Shown here one piece after another: positions 24,611 through 37,400 of a DNA stretch of 64,000 bases (positions are counted from its first letter, which is position 1; every line of letters begins with the position of its first letter). The notes below the pieces were generated by a model. The model was not told the DNA's origin and did no database searches. It was given only the letters and a program-made list of their open reading frames with translations. Position numbers and translations under genes: made by a program. The stretch comes from Pelodera strongyloides (taxonomy: Eukaryota > Nematoda > Chromadorea > Rhabditida > Rhabditidae): positions 124,001 to 188,000 of the forward strand of contig JAANDG010000199.1 in NCBI GenBank assembly GCA_036852015.1, given 5' to 3'.

Positions 24611-26316
24611 TCAAGCAGTAGACGATTGGTTTAATCGGAGCCATTGTTTGATTGGCGCTTCAGTGCAGCTTGCCTGAAAGACAAAATATGCTGATTTATT
24701 TTTGATTTCTACATTTTACCGTACATCGCTATGTAGTCCCAATACACATGTACATTACCTGTTCATCCTTTGGCGGTTCCGAGAATGAGACGCTCTTCCT
24801 TTTCTTCTGAATCTTCAGTTGCTCAGTGATCGTTGCTTGCAGACGATCACGAAGACATCGGACAGAGACAGACGGATTACCACGCACGCTCACTCTGAAC
24901 GCGAAATCATAGTTTGTATTTTAGTTTGAGTGCACTGTACCTTGAAGCGTAGTTTATAGTTTGCCTCCAATAAGATTATCACTTACTGTTGTGTTTCAGG
25001 ACAGGTAAAATCGGTGAAGAGTCCAGAGTGGGTAGAGTCCTCATCGACGAAGGCAGACACGTCGGGGAAGAAGCTTGTAGTATCCTGAAAGGTAGAACAC
25101 TGTATTATAGTGGCCGACATATAAGGCACTGCGAAAGAGTGAACAATAAATTACAGTAACCCACATTCATCTCCGCAAGTGTGGTGGCGGAGTTCTGTCG
25201 GCTAAAGATTGAAGTGTTCCTCATGGACGACTTCCTCGGAGTGCTGTGTCGTGGTTGATGTGCTCCAGACGTCGAGGGCACGGGCTCTTCTGGGTGAAAG
25301 TCCGGTTCGATACAAGTCTGCACTGATTGGTTCATTGTCTTCACAATAAACGTGGCGTCCGTCTTTGTTTCCTCACTCTTTTTCGCTCCTTCAGAATTCA
25401 CTTCTTCTTCCAATTCACGCACACGACGAAGGATATACGTGCGGGCAGAGGAAACTGAATATGGGTATTGATTAGAAATTCACAAACCACAGAACACCAC
25501 AACAACAAACACTGCAGCAACATCAAAAGGTAGTAACAGAAGATAAATTATCGATTGACACTCACCATTTTCCTTGACAATAACTCGCATCATTGCTTTT
25601 TGAATGAGTGAATTCCATGTAGACGATTCTTCGGTACGCGGGAAGAGGAACACATCTCCGAAGGAGAATTTCAGTTTGATGCACATGTGCGCCTGAAGGA
25701 AATAACATATAACCTCTCAAGTACTGTAGTTGTAGCCAACATTTTGGTTTGTATTCTGTAGTTTATTGAGTGTATCAGTGGGTAGAGTGGTAGAGTCTCA
25801 CTTGTCCTGTCCGTTTGTCCACTCTGCTCTTGCTCTTCACGGAGGAGGCTGACGGAACGTGAAGGATGTAACCTTAAAATGTTTGTTTCAGAATATACAG
25901 TGACCGGGCATGGACAAAATGCAGTAGTACCGTAGCAGTACAGTAAAACATATTCTACAGTAACCAGCCATAAACTACAGTAGCCTTGTACTCACCGGTG
26001 ATATCTGTGATGTAGAGTACAAGGAATCCCCTAGTAGTCAGGGTGACCTCCAGGTCCCGCCGGGAAGTTATGGTGTCAAATAGGAAACCCCTTGATTTGA
26101 TCTGCAGTGGAACACGACCTTTCACTGCAAAGTTCTTCACTCTCCACTTGGTCTTGCTCGGGAGGGGAAGAGGCTGAAATTGAATGATAATTAGTGATTA
26201 CGGTAGTTATATGCCGTAGCTTACGTTACCCTCGAGTTAACTAAAGTAACCTGACCAACCTTATTCAAATTCTTGCTCCTGCTGTAGAGGGTCAGTTTCT
26301 TCATCTGAAGGGTCAT
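24611..26316 (-). CDS. PH-like domain protein, function unknown
   Basis: Eight exons in transcription order: 26316-26260, 26173-25996, 25872-25802, 25692-25566, 25454-25165, 25084-24987, 24894-24759, 24673-24611; 339 residues with all phases consistent. Residues about 40-140 look like a pleckstrin-homology fold. Basic beta strands (SRGFLFDTI, LEVTLTTRGFLVLYI) are followed by a strand LKFSFGDVFLFP and a C-terminal helix TEESSTWNSLIQKAM with the hallmark tryptophan. The rest is low-complexity: a short coiled coil VRELEEEV, a Ser/Pro-rich stretch and a basic KIQKKRKSVSF segment. PH folds often bind phosphoinositides or peptides at membranes; whether this one does is unknown. A second in-frame ATG four codons downstream is an alternative start. 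I did not recognise an orthologue. Confidence 0.8.
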
Positions 26317-28496
26317 TTTGTAGTCAGTAGTGTTAGTAGAAGAGAGTCAGTAGTTGTGAGTCGAAGGCTATGAAAACTGGTCTCCTTCTCTGATCTCTCG
26401 CCTTATCAATGCTATTTCTCGTATTCTAATTGGGGAAGACCTTGTTTTGAAACCACAATGAAGATCAATTCAGACAAGGTACTGGAGCTTTTGGACAGGA
26501 TACGTTTCTGAACGAATATAAAGTGGAAAGGAGTTATTGTCATGGTTGCGTGTTCTATATTACTGCATGAACTATTGTAAGGAAAAAGGGGATACGTTTC
26601 ACGAGGCATCCATATTTCCCTCTTGGTGTGAATATCCCCACCAATTATCATACAAAATATTTTCCTAGGAGCTTTTTTTTTTGAAGTGCCAAATGCCGGG
26701 GCGTCAATTGCGTCCCGGTGCTTCTGTAGTGCGCATGGATGAAAATAAAATATTTACAGGCCATTTGTCCCACACAAAAACACAAACCCACAGTATACCG
26801 CGCAGTTATTCGCTACTTTGGGTTCAATGATGATGACATGCCTAGAGAAATTCTGCTCCTTATCTTTTATCATTTCACTCGCTCTTTCACTATCGCTCTC
26901 ATTCTCTCTTTCTCTCTCTTTCTAATTTATTCCGGGTGCAAATCCTCCCCACACAATAAGTCAATCGGTGTGGGATGGGGCTACAACGCCATAAGTATAT
27001 ATGCAAATGTGAAAGCGCATCATAAGCCTCGGATGATTTGATTGCGCTCTTTTCTGAAGGGAAATTTGAACACAGAAATAGAAAGAAGAGAGGGAAAGGG
27101 AGAGAGAGAGAGAGAGAAGAAAGGAGGAGTTACAACTCATTCACTCATTCTCATTCAGGGAAGACTTAATCCCTTCCTTGGCCGACCCAACTTGAGGAGA
27201 AGTTGTGGGTTGAGGTGTCTTGTTTTTTAGTAGGCGTCCGTATGTCCAATCGAAAAAAAAAAGTTGCAGAGCTTTTTATAGTATATTTTTTACAGGTCAA
27301 AACAATATGTTTCAACCAAAATTTATATAATTACATGAATTTCTCGGTGTGTTTAGTCTATCAGTATCAATGCGTATCATATGATAACTTAAAGTTTGAC
27401 AACTTCTAAGGTAAGTACTATCTACGTCTTGCTACCTATCATATTTCGTTTCCACCTTCAATTCTTCATTCTGTCTAGCTACACGTCTCTCTTTCTCTCT
27501 CTCTCTCTCTCTCACTCTCTCTCTCACTCTATCTCTCTCTCTTTCTCTCTCTCCCTCTTTTTCTCTACCTCTTTCTCTCTCTTTCTCTCTCTTGAGAGGA
27601 ACTCTCTCTCCCTCTCCCCTCTCTAGAGACTAGGAGAGGAGAGCGAGAGAGGCGAGGATCTTCATCTCTCTCCCTCTTCTCTTCCCCTCTCCTCCCCTCT
27701 CTATTCGTCCTGTCTCTCTAGCTCTCTTCTCGCTCTCTCTCTCCCTCTTTACTTTCTACCTGTTCTCTCTCTTTCTCTCTCTCCCTTCTCTCTCGTCTTC
27801 TCTCTCTCCCTCTTTCTCTCTCTCTCTCTCCCTCTTTCTCTCTCTATCTCTGTCATCACAATAGATCCCTCTTTTCCTCTTCTCCAGTCTATTCGTGAGG
27901 TAATTTTAGACGAAAGAATCCCTTATTTTGAACTCTCGAACTCATTCTCTGTAGAGGAAATCATTTCCATCACAGAAACTTAACCAACAATACATTTAAC
28001 TTCCAAACTTGTTTTGTGAGTACGTCCCGTAGACTGGGAGAATTTGATACCATTTGTTGTGGGACTTCTTATTAGAATTGCAAAAGAAGTTAGCTTTATA
28101 GTTCAATCGTTATGCATGCCCTCCTTTTTCTGAAAGAAGTGTAAGTCTATAATAATGTATGCTTTACAGTAGGATGGAATAGTTTACGATTTAGTGTGTA
28201 CGGTGTAGATTCATTCGACGCTTATGTTAACTTTGGCGTTTGTCCTTTATTTGGTGCTTTTATTTTAGTCAGAATTGCATTTTCACGTTTCGTAGTTATT
28301 CATTGTGGTATTGCCTTGACAAAACTTGTGCGACATTTTATGTTCTTAATAAATGTTATCTTATGTTATGTTATGTTTATTGTTCTTCCAAATCTTTAAT
28401 ATTTGTTGTCTAGGGACTTTTCACTGAACGCGGCCACTTCATAAATATGTGTCAACGCTTCCAGTCGCCAAGTAATAAAATGTGTTTTCCTTGCAG
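26317..28496. promoter_or_regulatory. Divergent intergenic region, PH-like gene / CUB gene
   Basis: Start codons of the minus-strand PH-like gene and the plus-strand CUB gene face away from each other, so both promoters lie here. A consensus donor (AAG|GTAAGTAC near 27411) could end a 5' non-coding exon of the CUB gene. The centre is dominated by a CT tract. Confidence 0.5.
27484..27852 (+). repeat. Long CT-rich tract
   Basis: About 370 bp of CT-dominated simple sequence with CCCTCTTT variants and one short GA-rich interruption near 27628-27652, which makes a local inverted repeat with the flanking CT blocks. Confidence 0.92.
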
Positions 28497-28538
28497 ATGT
28501 CTACTATTTCCTTGGATCCTTCCCTCTGTCCCATATGA
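28497..28538 (+). promoter_or_regulatory. Upstream ORF overlapping the CUB start codon
   Basis: Immediately after a TTCCTTGCAG acceptor an ATG opens a 13-codon frame. It stops at TGA 28536-28538, overlapping the main ATG (28535-28537). If the acceptor is used in cis or trans, the mRNA would carry this short frame first. Confidence 0.55.
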
Positions 28539-31500
28539 TGATCATCCTCTTTTCATCCTCTCAAATCATCTTCCACTTCCTATTCCTCCTCTTCGTCATT
28601 CCTTTTATTTCCTCCCATTGTCCCTGTATTTTATTCAATCAAACTGGGACATTCCACTCTCCCGATTATCCAAAAGTTCTACAACCGACCACATGCCTTA
28701 TCTATCATTTTAAGGTAGGATGTTAAAGTATGTTAAACATTGCTATGGTACATCTTTATTTTTTATGAAACGTTTGCGTATACTGTAGAAGTGAATTGAC
28801 ATGTATTATATGCAAATTTCTGCGCCCATCTGAACAGGATCGGCACCGCAGATTTGAATATAATACTTGGATACAGATGTCAAGCGTACGTTTCAAAAAT
28901 ATACCATATCTCTTTAAAACCAAAGTTACAAACATATATAAAACCAAAGCCATAGCCAATTTAAAATTTCCAGTCTATACCTTTATTAGCGTTGCAGGCA
29001 CCTCCACGGCACATTGTACGCCTAACATTTGAATCCTTCATTCTCCCGCCATCTGCTGGAGGACGGTAAGTGGGTACAAAGTACAAACTATAAGTTATAC
29101 AATTAACTAGTCAACTGATGAGCTCATTTTCCTTGAGCAGGTCACTTATTAGTCACTGCACCTCGACTATTTATCTATGTTGCCTGTTATGTTATAACAT
29201 TGTTTCATCTATGTGTTTATAACTTTTTATTTATTTTTGGCCAATTTTTCATCGGGCGTTTTTTCTTGGTTCGGAAATGCTTCTTAAAAATCCAAAACAA
29301 TAAGACTCTTGAAGTTCAGATTGCACGCAATGGGCTCTACTTGCCTACTGGTATTAAGCTTTCCTTTTTGGTAATGGCGTTGAAAATTAGATCAATTATT
29401 CCACAATGTGACAAACTGTGGAGAACTTTTAACTTATTTTATGGAACACCTACCACTGGGAAGTAATCAGAGTCTTCCGGACATTCACAATTTCACCGCG
29501 AGAAATTTTGGCGAGAGACCTCTATTCTTATTCTATTTTTTTTTCTCCTAGGGTAATAGCATAACACCCTAATGGATAGGGGTGTGAATTAGGGCATTAG
29601 GGAGAAGAGGGCTCTATCTCTCTTCACTCTCTCTCACTCTCTCTCTATCTCTCTCTCTCTATCTCTCTCTCTCGGTCTCTTTCTCTGCCTTCCTATTTCT
29701 CTCATCTATCAGTTCTTTTCTTCATTCATTGCTGTGCTTTCACGAAGGAAAATTATTTAAGGTAATTTTCCTTTTTCTTAGAGAAACGAGGGAACCCATA
29801 GCAATGCAAGTTGTTGCATATTCTAGATTAAACGAAAGAAGTGGATTCTGAAGTGACAATTCAGACGGACAAGTGTAATGGGTAAAGTGGTATAACAGTC
29901 GGCGTTTGGAACGAATTTTGGATCATATGCAAATAAGTATGATTAGAATACAAAATCGTGCTCACTTGTTGTAAATAGATCCGAGTGCAGTATCATAGTT
30001 CTCAAAAGGCGGCCGGATCTGCTGGAATCGGATGTCATTATTGTTGCTTTTGACCCATTCCATTATAGAACAATACGTTTCTAAACAAACTTTTAAATAG
30101 AGTTTTGAGAACATGCCTGTTAAAGAGCATGCTTGCTTGCTTATTGTCAGACAAATTAAAGAATTAAAAATTAAATTAAAAATTAAATAAAATTAAATAA
30201 AAATAATAGAAATAAGAATTAAAACAAATCTTAGATTTCTACAGGATTAAGTTTTTTCTGAAAACGCTTGTTTATAGAGATGGGGGTTTATAATGCACAT
30301 TTTACAAAAAAGTCGCGTACGATAGACCATATGCATACCATAACACACAAAAAAAATAGACATAATTTTCATTGTTAACCCAACAATTGCATATAATCAT
30401 ATGCTTTTCTTTTAGGCACTTGGAATAAGAACAGTGTTTTATTTAAAAAGGTTTAAAAATTATGCATCAAGATCAGTGTGCACAGATTCCCGTGTGTAAT
30501 TATCATAATTCCGCTGTACCGTTCACGTTTCTGGGAGAGGTGACATGAAGCACCGCGGAAAACAATGTTATTCTGCAGTGCTGCGAGCAAATCCACGGTA
30601 TCGGGGTATCACAAATCACAACCCTTAGGCTGTTCAGAAATGGGCATAATGGTCACTTTCCGCCTTCCGCTTCCGGTCGTTCCAGACACTCAAATACCAC
30701 AAGCTTTCAATAACTGTAAAATGATTCTGACGGAAGGAGATATGCTCTCGTTCATATACTAAATTCCCTTTATACATTTAGATGTGAATCCCGAGTTTCT
30801 CTTTATGAAAGGGTTGAAGATGGACTGGTCGATCCATTTACGGACACACCGGATGCAGTATTCTGCAGCAGACAGATTACTATTGGTAATAAATAAATAA
30901 ATAATTATACACAGAATTAAGATACATCAATACATGATCCAATGCGGGACATTTGTGTACATTTTTTGTTTTACGCTTCAAGAGCGTGCACCTTTAAAGG
31001 GAGAGGCCCACGAGAAAAAAGTTTTCCTCAATTTGCTTGCACAGAATGTCCGGAATTTCAGAAATATTACTGTGAAAACCACATTTATTTGCACCTATAA
31101 CTCACAGAGTTATTCCCCGGCAAACAGTTAGTCAGAACCGTAGTCAGAAAGGTTAAAATACGTTTTACGGTTTATATGTATCCAATAGCATTCTTTCTTT
31201 ACATAATAATTGTTAAACGAATGCAGAACATTGCTACCATCATAAGAAAGCGTTTCCAATTAGTTTAATACCCTAAACGAGCAAAATTGATTCTGACTAC
31301 GGTACTTGGCCGAACAGTTTGCCGAGGAATAACTCTGCGAGTTCTAGGCGTAAAGAAGTGCGGTTTTCACAGTAATATTTCTGAAATTCCGGACATTCTG
31401 TGCAAGTAAATTAAGAAAGACTTTTTTCTCGTGGGCCTCTCCCTTTAATTCAAGGGAGTTCAAATTCAAAGTTTTTGCTTATGACATGTTCCGCAGAGGT

Positions 31501-33315
31501 CCTGAGCACAGGCGACGAGTTCCAGAGGACAAATTACACGACGTCTTCGGTGTAGATACATAATTGATGCGAAATACATAAAACCATGTTGGAATGAAGT
31601 AGAGCGAATTATGAATCTGTTGAAACAAATTGTATGTCGATAAGTCTAACTAATGATTGCACTCTTTTTCTTTTCCCTCTCCAGGATCTCCACTCTATTC
31701 AATAACCTCTCATTTTCTCATGGTTCTCCACACTGAACAACCCTCTAAAGGCTTCATCGGAAAGGTGGATTTTATACCTAGAGGTAATTGTTTATACGTA
31801 ACGTAATATATGTTCGCATTTCTGTATTTACTATTCCGCCGGCTTATAACATATTATTGTAGCATGCGGAAACTGGGACGGCTGCGAAATATTAGCGAGC
31901 CAATCCGTAGCGGCAGACTCTATTGCTGAAAACAGGGCCAGGGTTGAGCACAATTCAAGTAACCAACAAGCGAGCGCATATTCCGGCACAACTGTATCTA
32001 TAATATAGTGTAGCCTCCTGGAGAAATTCCCGGAAAGTCTAAAATATGAGACGGCACCCTAGCAAAGATTAAATAACAAAAGCTTGCGTTCCACAATTCA
32101 AATATAATAGAACTTCATTATTATAAGTTTATTTCCAATCCAGAGAATATGACAATGGATGCGGGTCAAACGGCAGAATGTGCATTTCGAGTCGACAAAT
32201 TAAAGGGGAGGATATTATCACCAAGGTGAGGTATTTTGGGGAGGCAATTCTACAATAATCCTAAATGCAAACCTTTTTTTTGTGTTGGGTTACCGGGGTA
32301 CGGCTGGTTTTCTATAATGAAGTACAAAATTGTGGCTAAAAATTTGTCAACAGTACGGTAGCAGTACCTTCTCTTCATCATTTTATATTATGCACACTTA
32401 TATACTTTATATAATGTGTCAACAAATTATTATTATTATTATTATTTCTTACTGTTTCTAATGTCATTCATTTAGGTATCCGTATCATCCTTCACCAAAC
32501 TCGAATTGCAGTTATTTGTTCCCATTTCATGAGGGATTTTCCCTCACTCTGCAATCAACTTATCTCAATATGGCATCACAATCAGTCATTCAAGTTTATG
32601 AAATACATCATGGACAGGTACCGTAGGTTGTCTTACTGTACACTGTAGCTCTGCATCTGCATTAGGCTGTTATGCAAATTAGGGATTAGGATACTGTAGC
32701 TTCGTTATGATGATCATATACAATAATTGGGTTACTGTAGTATAGGGAAAGCACACTGGTCATTATCGCTTACAGTTTATTGTTTAGAAGACAATTATCG
32801 ATCGGTTCACCCGGCAATCTGACTCTCTGCTTCTCTCCACTCAACATACACTATTACTGCTCTTTTTCTCTGGAACCGAGAATGTTAGAGTGAGTTTAAA
32901 GCGAAATGCTAGCCCATTTGGAAAATTTGCATATGATAAGCAAATCCTATGCATCCTATGCTAATTTTGTACGATCTTCCACGGCAATCGTACACAATTT
33001 GCATAGGATACATAGGATTTGCTTATCATATGCAAATTTTCCAAAGAGGCTAGCATTTCGCTTTAATGTGTTAAGCTATTCAGCTTAAAATACAATTGTA
33101 CCCGCTGGAACTGGCCCTTTTCACTCCCCTGACATGTCTGCGATGTTGCGTTCGACGCCCCGCAGCAGCCAGCCTAGTTCTGCTCTTTAGATAAAAGGAT
33201 ATGGATGATATTTTCAGAATAGCGGTTTCGAAATCACCTATACATACGAGAAAAGTGCCAAGGAGAGGATTATACCGCCAGGTCAGCAATATATTAAATG
33301 GAATATAGCTAACCA

Positions 33316-33351
<36 letters not shown>

Positions 33352-33393
33352 TCCTTTCTCTCTGGCTTCTCTATCATTCTCTTCTTATCTCGT

Positions 33394-33428
<35 letters not shown>

Positions 33429-34378
33429 AACGCGAAGCTTTCATGGTGCGCGGCGAAAAAAGGGGGTTTTGCTGCGCTATTCGCCCAGTTTTCGCCAGGT
33501 TATCGCGAAAAAGTAGTCAAGTCGCACAGACCTGGAGAGTGTCCGGCGAAGACTGGGCGAACACTCCTTCTTCGCCGCGCGTCAACCGTCAGTGTTTCGT
33601 TCTCTTTATCTGTCTCTCTCAGTCTTTCCTAAATTATCCTCCTTCAAACATCTTGTGTCTCTTTCTCTCAGATGTGACTTCACTTGGATGTCGATGTTCT
33701 TCCTATCTCCTCTCCCCCTCTCCTCTCTCTATCTCTCTCCCCTCGCTATCTCTCTTTTTTTCACAAAGTCCTCTATCCTACTAGACCCCGCCCTCAATCA
33801 TTTCCTTCAATGGTTTCTACAAAATTATTCCTCACAAGGAAAATATTTCTAATTTTATTCACACTCGTCGAAAGTAAGTTTATTTCATCATTTGTGCTCG
33901 ATGTTGAATCATAAGGAGTGTGTGCCTACGGTGGACCGCCTTCATTCTACATAGTATATAATATCCAAATCTACTGTAAGTGTTATTCTTGATACCATAG
34001 AGTTCTCAACTGTTGCCACATATTCAGTGCGCGCGGTTTTGAATCGTATGCTGGACTAGTGCGCTCACATTTTTTGTATTTTATGTGCACTTGAAACTAA
34101 ATTTACATGTAAAACATGGGATTAAGTAATGCAGAATACGCTTTACAATCATTAGCATAAATATTATGTAAAACAATCGATATATGCTTTTCTACGATTT
34201 CTCTCCATAAGAAGCAACGTAATATTGGGGATGCCCTATTCTGGGGTTCCTAATTTTCTTGTCGGAACTCCAGATAACCTGAAGGTCCTGAAGGATGGTT
34301 AGGAGGGCCCAATCCAATTTACGAACTTGTCTCTCTGCCTCTCTCACTTCCTCTGCGCATATATCTCTCTCGTTCTCG

Positions 34379-34413
<35 letters not shown>

Positions 34414-37400
34414 TTCTCTGCTCTGACTTTATACAATTTACACTTCACCTCCTTCCTAAAGCACCAATTTTTTTGGAAACAAATATTTTAGTTTACCAAA
34501 AATAAGCTAAAGATAAAAGATAAACTTCCTGACCCTAGCTTGAATTGAAGACATCGAACAATTTGCCAAGTGGTAATCTTGCTAGGATCCTGCGGAGCCA
34601 TAAGCTTTGATACCTGCAAACTTGAACAAGGAGCAGTCTCTTGCAGTTGAATCATACAATTGAATAGAAGGACAAGAATATCCAACCATCATAAATTTGC
34701 AGATTTCCTCGCTGATTGCAGTCTCCAGATCCTGTCTTCCAAAGGCCAGAATGGGACGATTTCCTCGAATACTCTTCCTTCACAGAAATCATCGCTTCCT
34801 TCCAAATGTCTCATCATATTTCAGGTGAACATTCAAATAGAATACAAGACTACGGTGTCCTATTTGCCTTACTGTGGATAGAGGTTAAAACTACCTGCAT
34901 ATATAGAAGTGATATAATATTTTTAAAATAATACTTATACTAATATTTCTCCAGGGAGAACAAAACGAAAAAGTATCAGTCTGGTTCACTTATTTCAATC
35001 TTTACGCTCCGGATAAAGTGAATACGACCAAAAGGTTAGTTTGATTTTCACATTTATTATTTTCATATGCCTAAAGAAAGCTTACCAAAATTTGTTATTT
35101 TCAAGTGCCTGAAGCATAAACCAAAACCAAAGTATGAATATAGAATATGATATCCTAATAATAAACAAAAATAACTAAAATTTAGATGCAATGATCTTGA
35201 TCAATTATCAGCCGCAGTGCGTGTGGGCTCCAGGTTCTCCCGTATAGATTCGTGGTGCGGGAGTGATATGCCCCCAAAACTGATGAGCGGGACCAATACC
35301 CTACAAATTGAGTACACTACCAAGGTATTGTGTTATTGTTTATCTTTCTTATAGTATTAAATTTTAGAATTTGGAAAAAAGTCGGCTAGTTTCTGGAGAG
35401 TGTAAAACATCATGGACTATGGAGCAAATTGTTCTAAAAAGACGGGGTTCGCCCATCTTGGATTTAAATTTTTAAATTTGTTTTACGCTTCAAGAGCGTG
35501 CACCTTCACTCAAGGGTGAAAGTACAGGTTCAATGTTTGCCTATGACATGTTCCGCAGAGGTCCTGAGCAGTAGGCGACGAGTTCCAGATGACAAACTGC
35601 TCGACGTCTTCTGATTGATTTTCCAATAAAATGATTTGGCACAAGGATGAAGTGTATTTATAATCTACAACGTTTCATTTCCAGTCGTCTCGTGCGGTCC
35701 GAGATTCTGCTCCAGAAGAAATTGGTTTCACTCTTAATTATAAATTCCACACCGATTGGGATATGGAGAAAATGGATGCAATTTATGATGCTTCTAAAGG
35801 TGGGGTTTCGATATTTCTAACATTGCGGTATCGTTTCTGTGGAGGGGCACATAGAGACACATAGACGGGCATCTTCACTCAGCCATTTCTCGCCAATAAA
35901 GTGTCAGGCTCGGGGAGGGGGTTCTTCCGCCAACAGTCTAGGATTTCAGAAAATAACCATGAAACCGCATTCCATAACATAAAAAAACTCGTTATTCGCT
36001 GAGATCTTATTATATAAAAGAGTAACTGTAGAGTGCTGTAGCACTCAAGCTGCGCTAGAACTCCGCTTTGGACATAAAAGAGTGCCGCAGCTCAATTTAG
36101 AATATCCTCATGCAAAATAACGTCTTTATTCGAAAGATTTTCATCTACGTCACATACGCTTCAGGCGGCGATATCCGTCTGGTATATTATAAACTGGAAT
36201 AAATAAATCGTTGAAAAAAAAAGTAGAAAACGTTCAGGTTGTCGTTTCATCTTCAATTCGTCACGTCGGGAGAGTGGAAAGTTGTGGTCAGTCAACTATC
36301 CCGGACTGTATCCGAGGAATCTACATTGTGAATACATCTTCCACGGAAAAGAGGATCAGACTGTTTATATTCACTTTGAATACTTCGATGTCGAAGGATT
36401 TCATCAGTTCGTTTCTTTATATATTGTCTTTTGATATAACGGTGCAAAGGTAGCAAGCTTACACTTGTAGAAAGGCCAAACGCTCTCGCTAAACTTTTCT
36501 ATTTCAAAGTCCGCATTCCAGCGACTTCTGATTGTAAGTATCTTGTTATATAAAGGAGAAGTGTTTACTTTTTTTGTTTGTGTGAACGAAACGGAATTGT
36601 TTCAGGCGTTTGGTGTCCTTTTTAGCAACTTTTTAAAGTAATCGCAATCGAATTTTATTACATCTTGGCAGATACGTTTCAGACGTTTCGTATAAGTAAG
36701 CAGTATGATCATTTTAGTGGATCGCCTGAGTAGTCGCTTCAGGTGGCGATAGCCGTCTGGTATAAATATAAATACAGTTTTAATTTCTACCTACGTTCCA
36801 TGCTAAAAAGTAACTACTGCATATATGCTGCTTGTTTCAGATGTGATGAACAATCGCAGAGTGATTTTGTTCTCTTCAGTAATTATCAGAGTCCGGATAG
36901 GAATAACAGAAGGGTGTGCGGGAAAACTCCGCCCAGAATTGCTACCATTTCTGAATCGAATTACTACAGGTACAGTACCAGTAGTCAAGTAGAACACACA
37001 TGATCCTATCAAAATACAAACAATGTTTTCGAACTTTTTCATCACTTTCTCAAAAATGATGCACGTGTTTCTAGAAAAATATAATTCAGAATGGTTTTCT
37101 CTACAAATGAAATCTTCGATGCCACAGGATTTTTTGCACATTATCAATTCATTGGGCCACGTGAGTCACTTATTGTTATTGCTTGCACCTTAAAGCGAAA
37201 TACCGGCCGGTTTTTGAAACACATCGAGTAGACCAGCATTCTTATGCAGCTTATGCAAATGAACATAAATTATAATAAAAAATCGGTCTAAATTCGAGCA
37301 AATTAGCATAAATACGTAAGAATTCAGTTATCGACGATGCGTTTCAAAAACCGGCCGGTATTTCGCCTTAAAATATTGTTGAACTTTACTTCTGAGAGTG

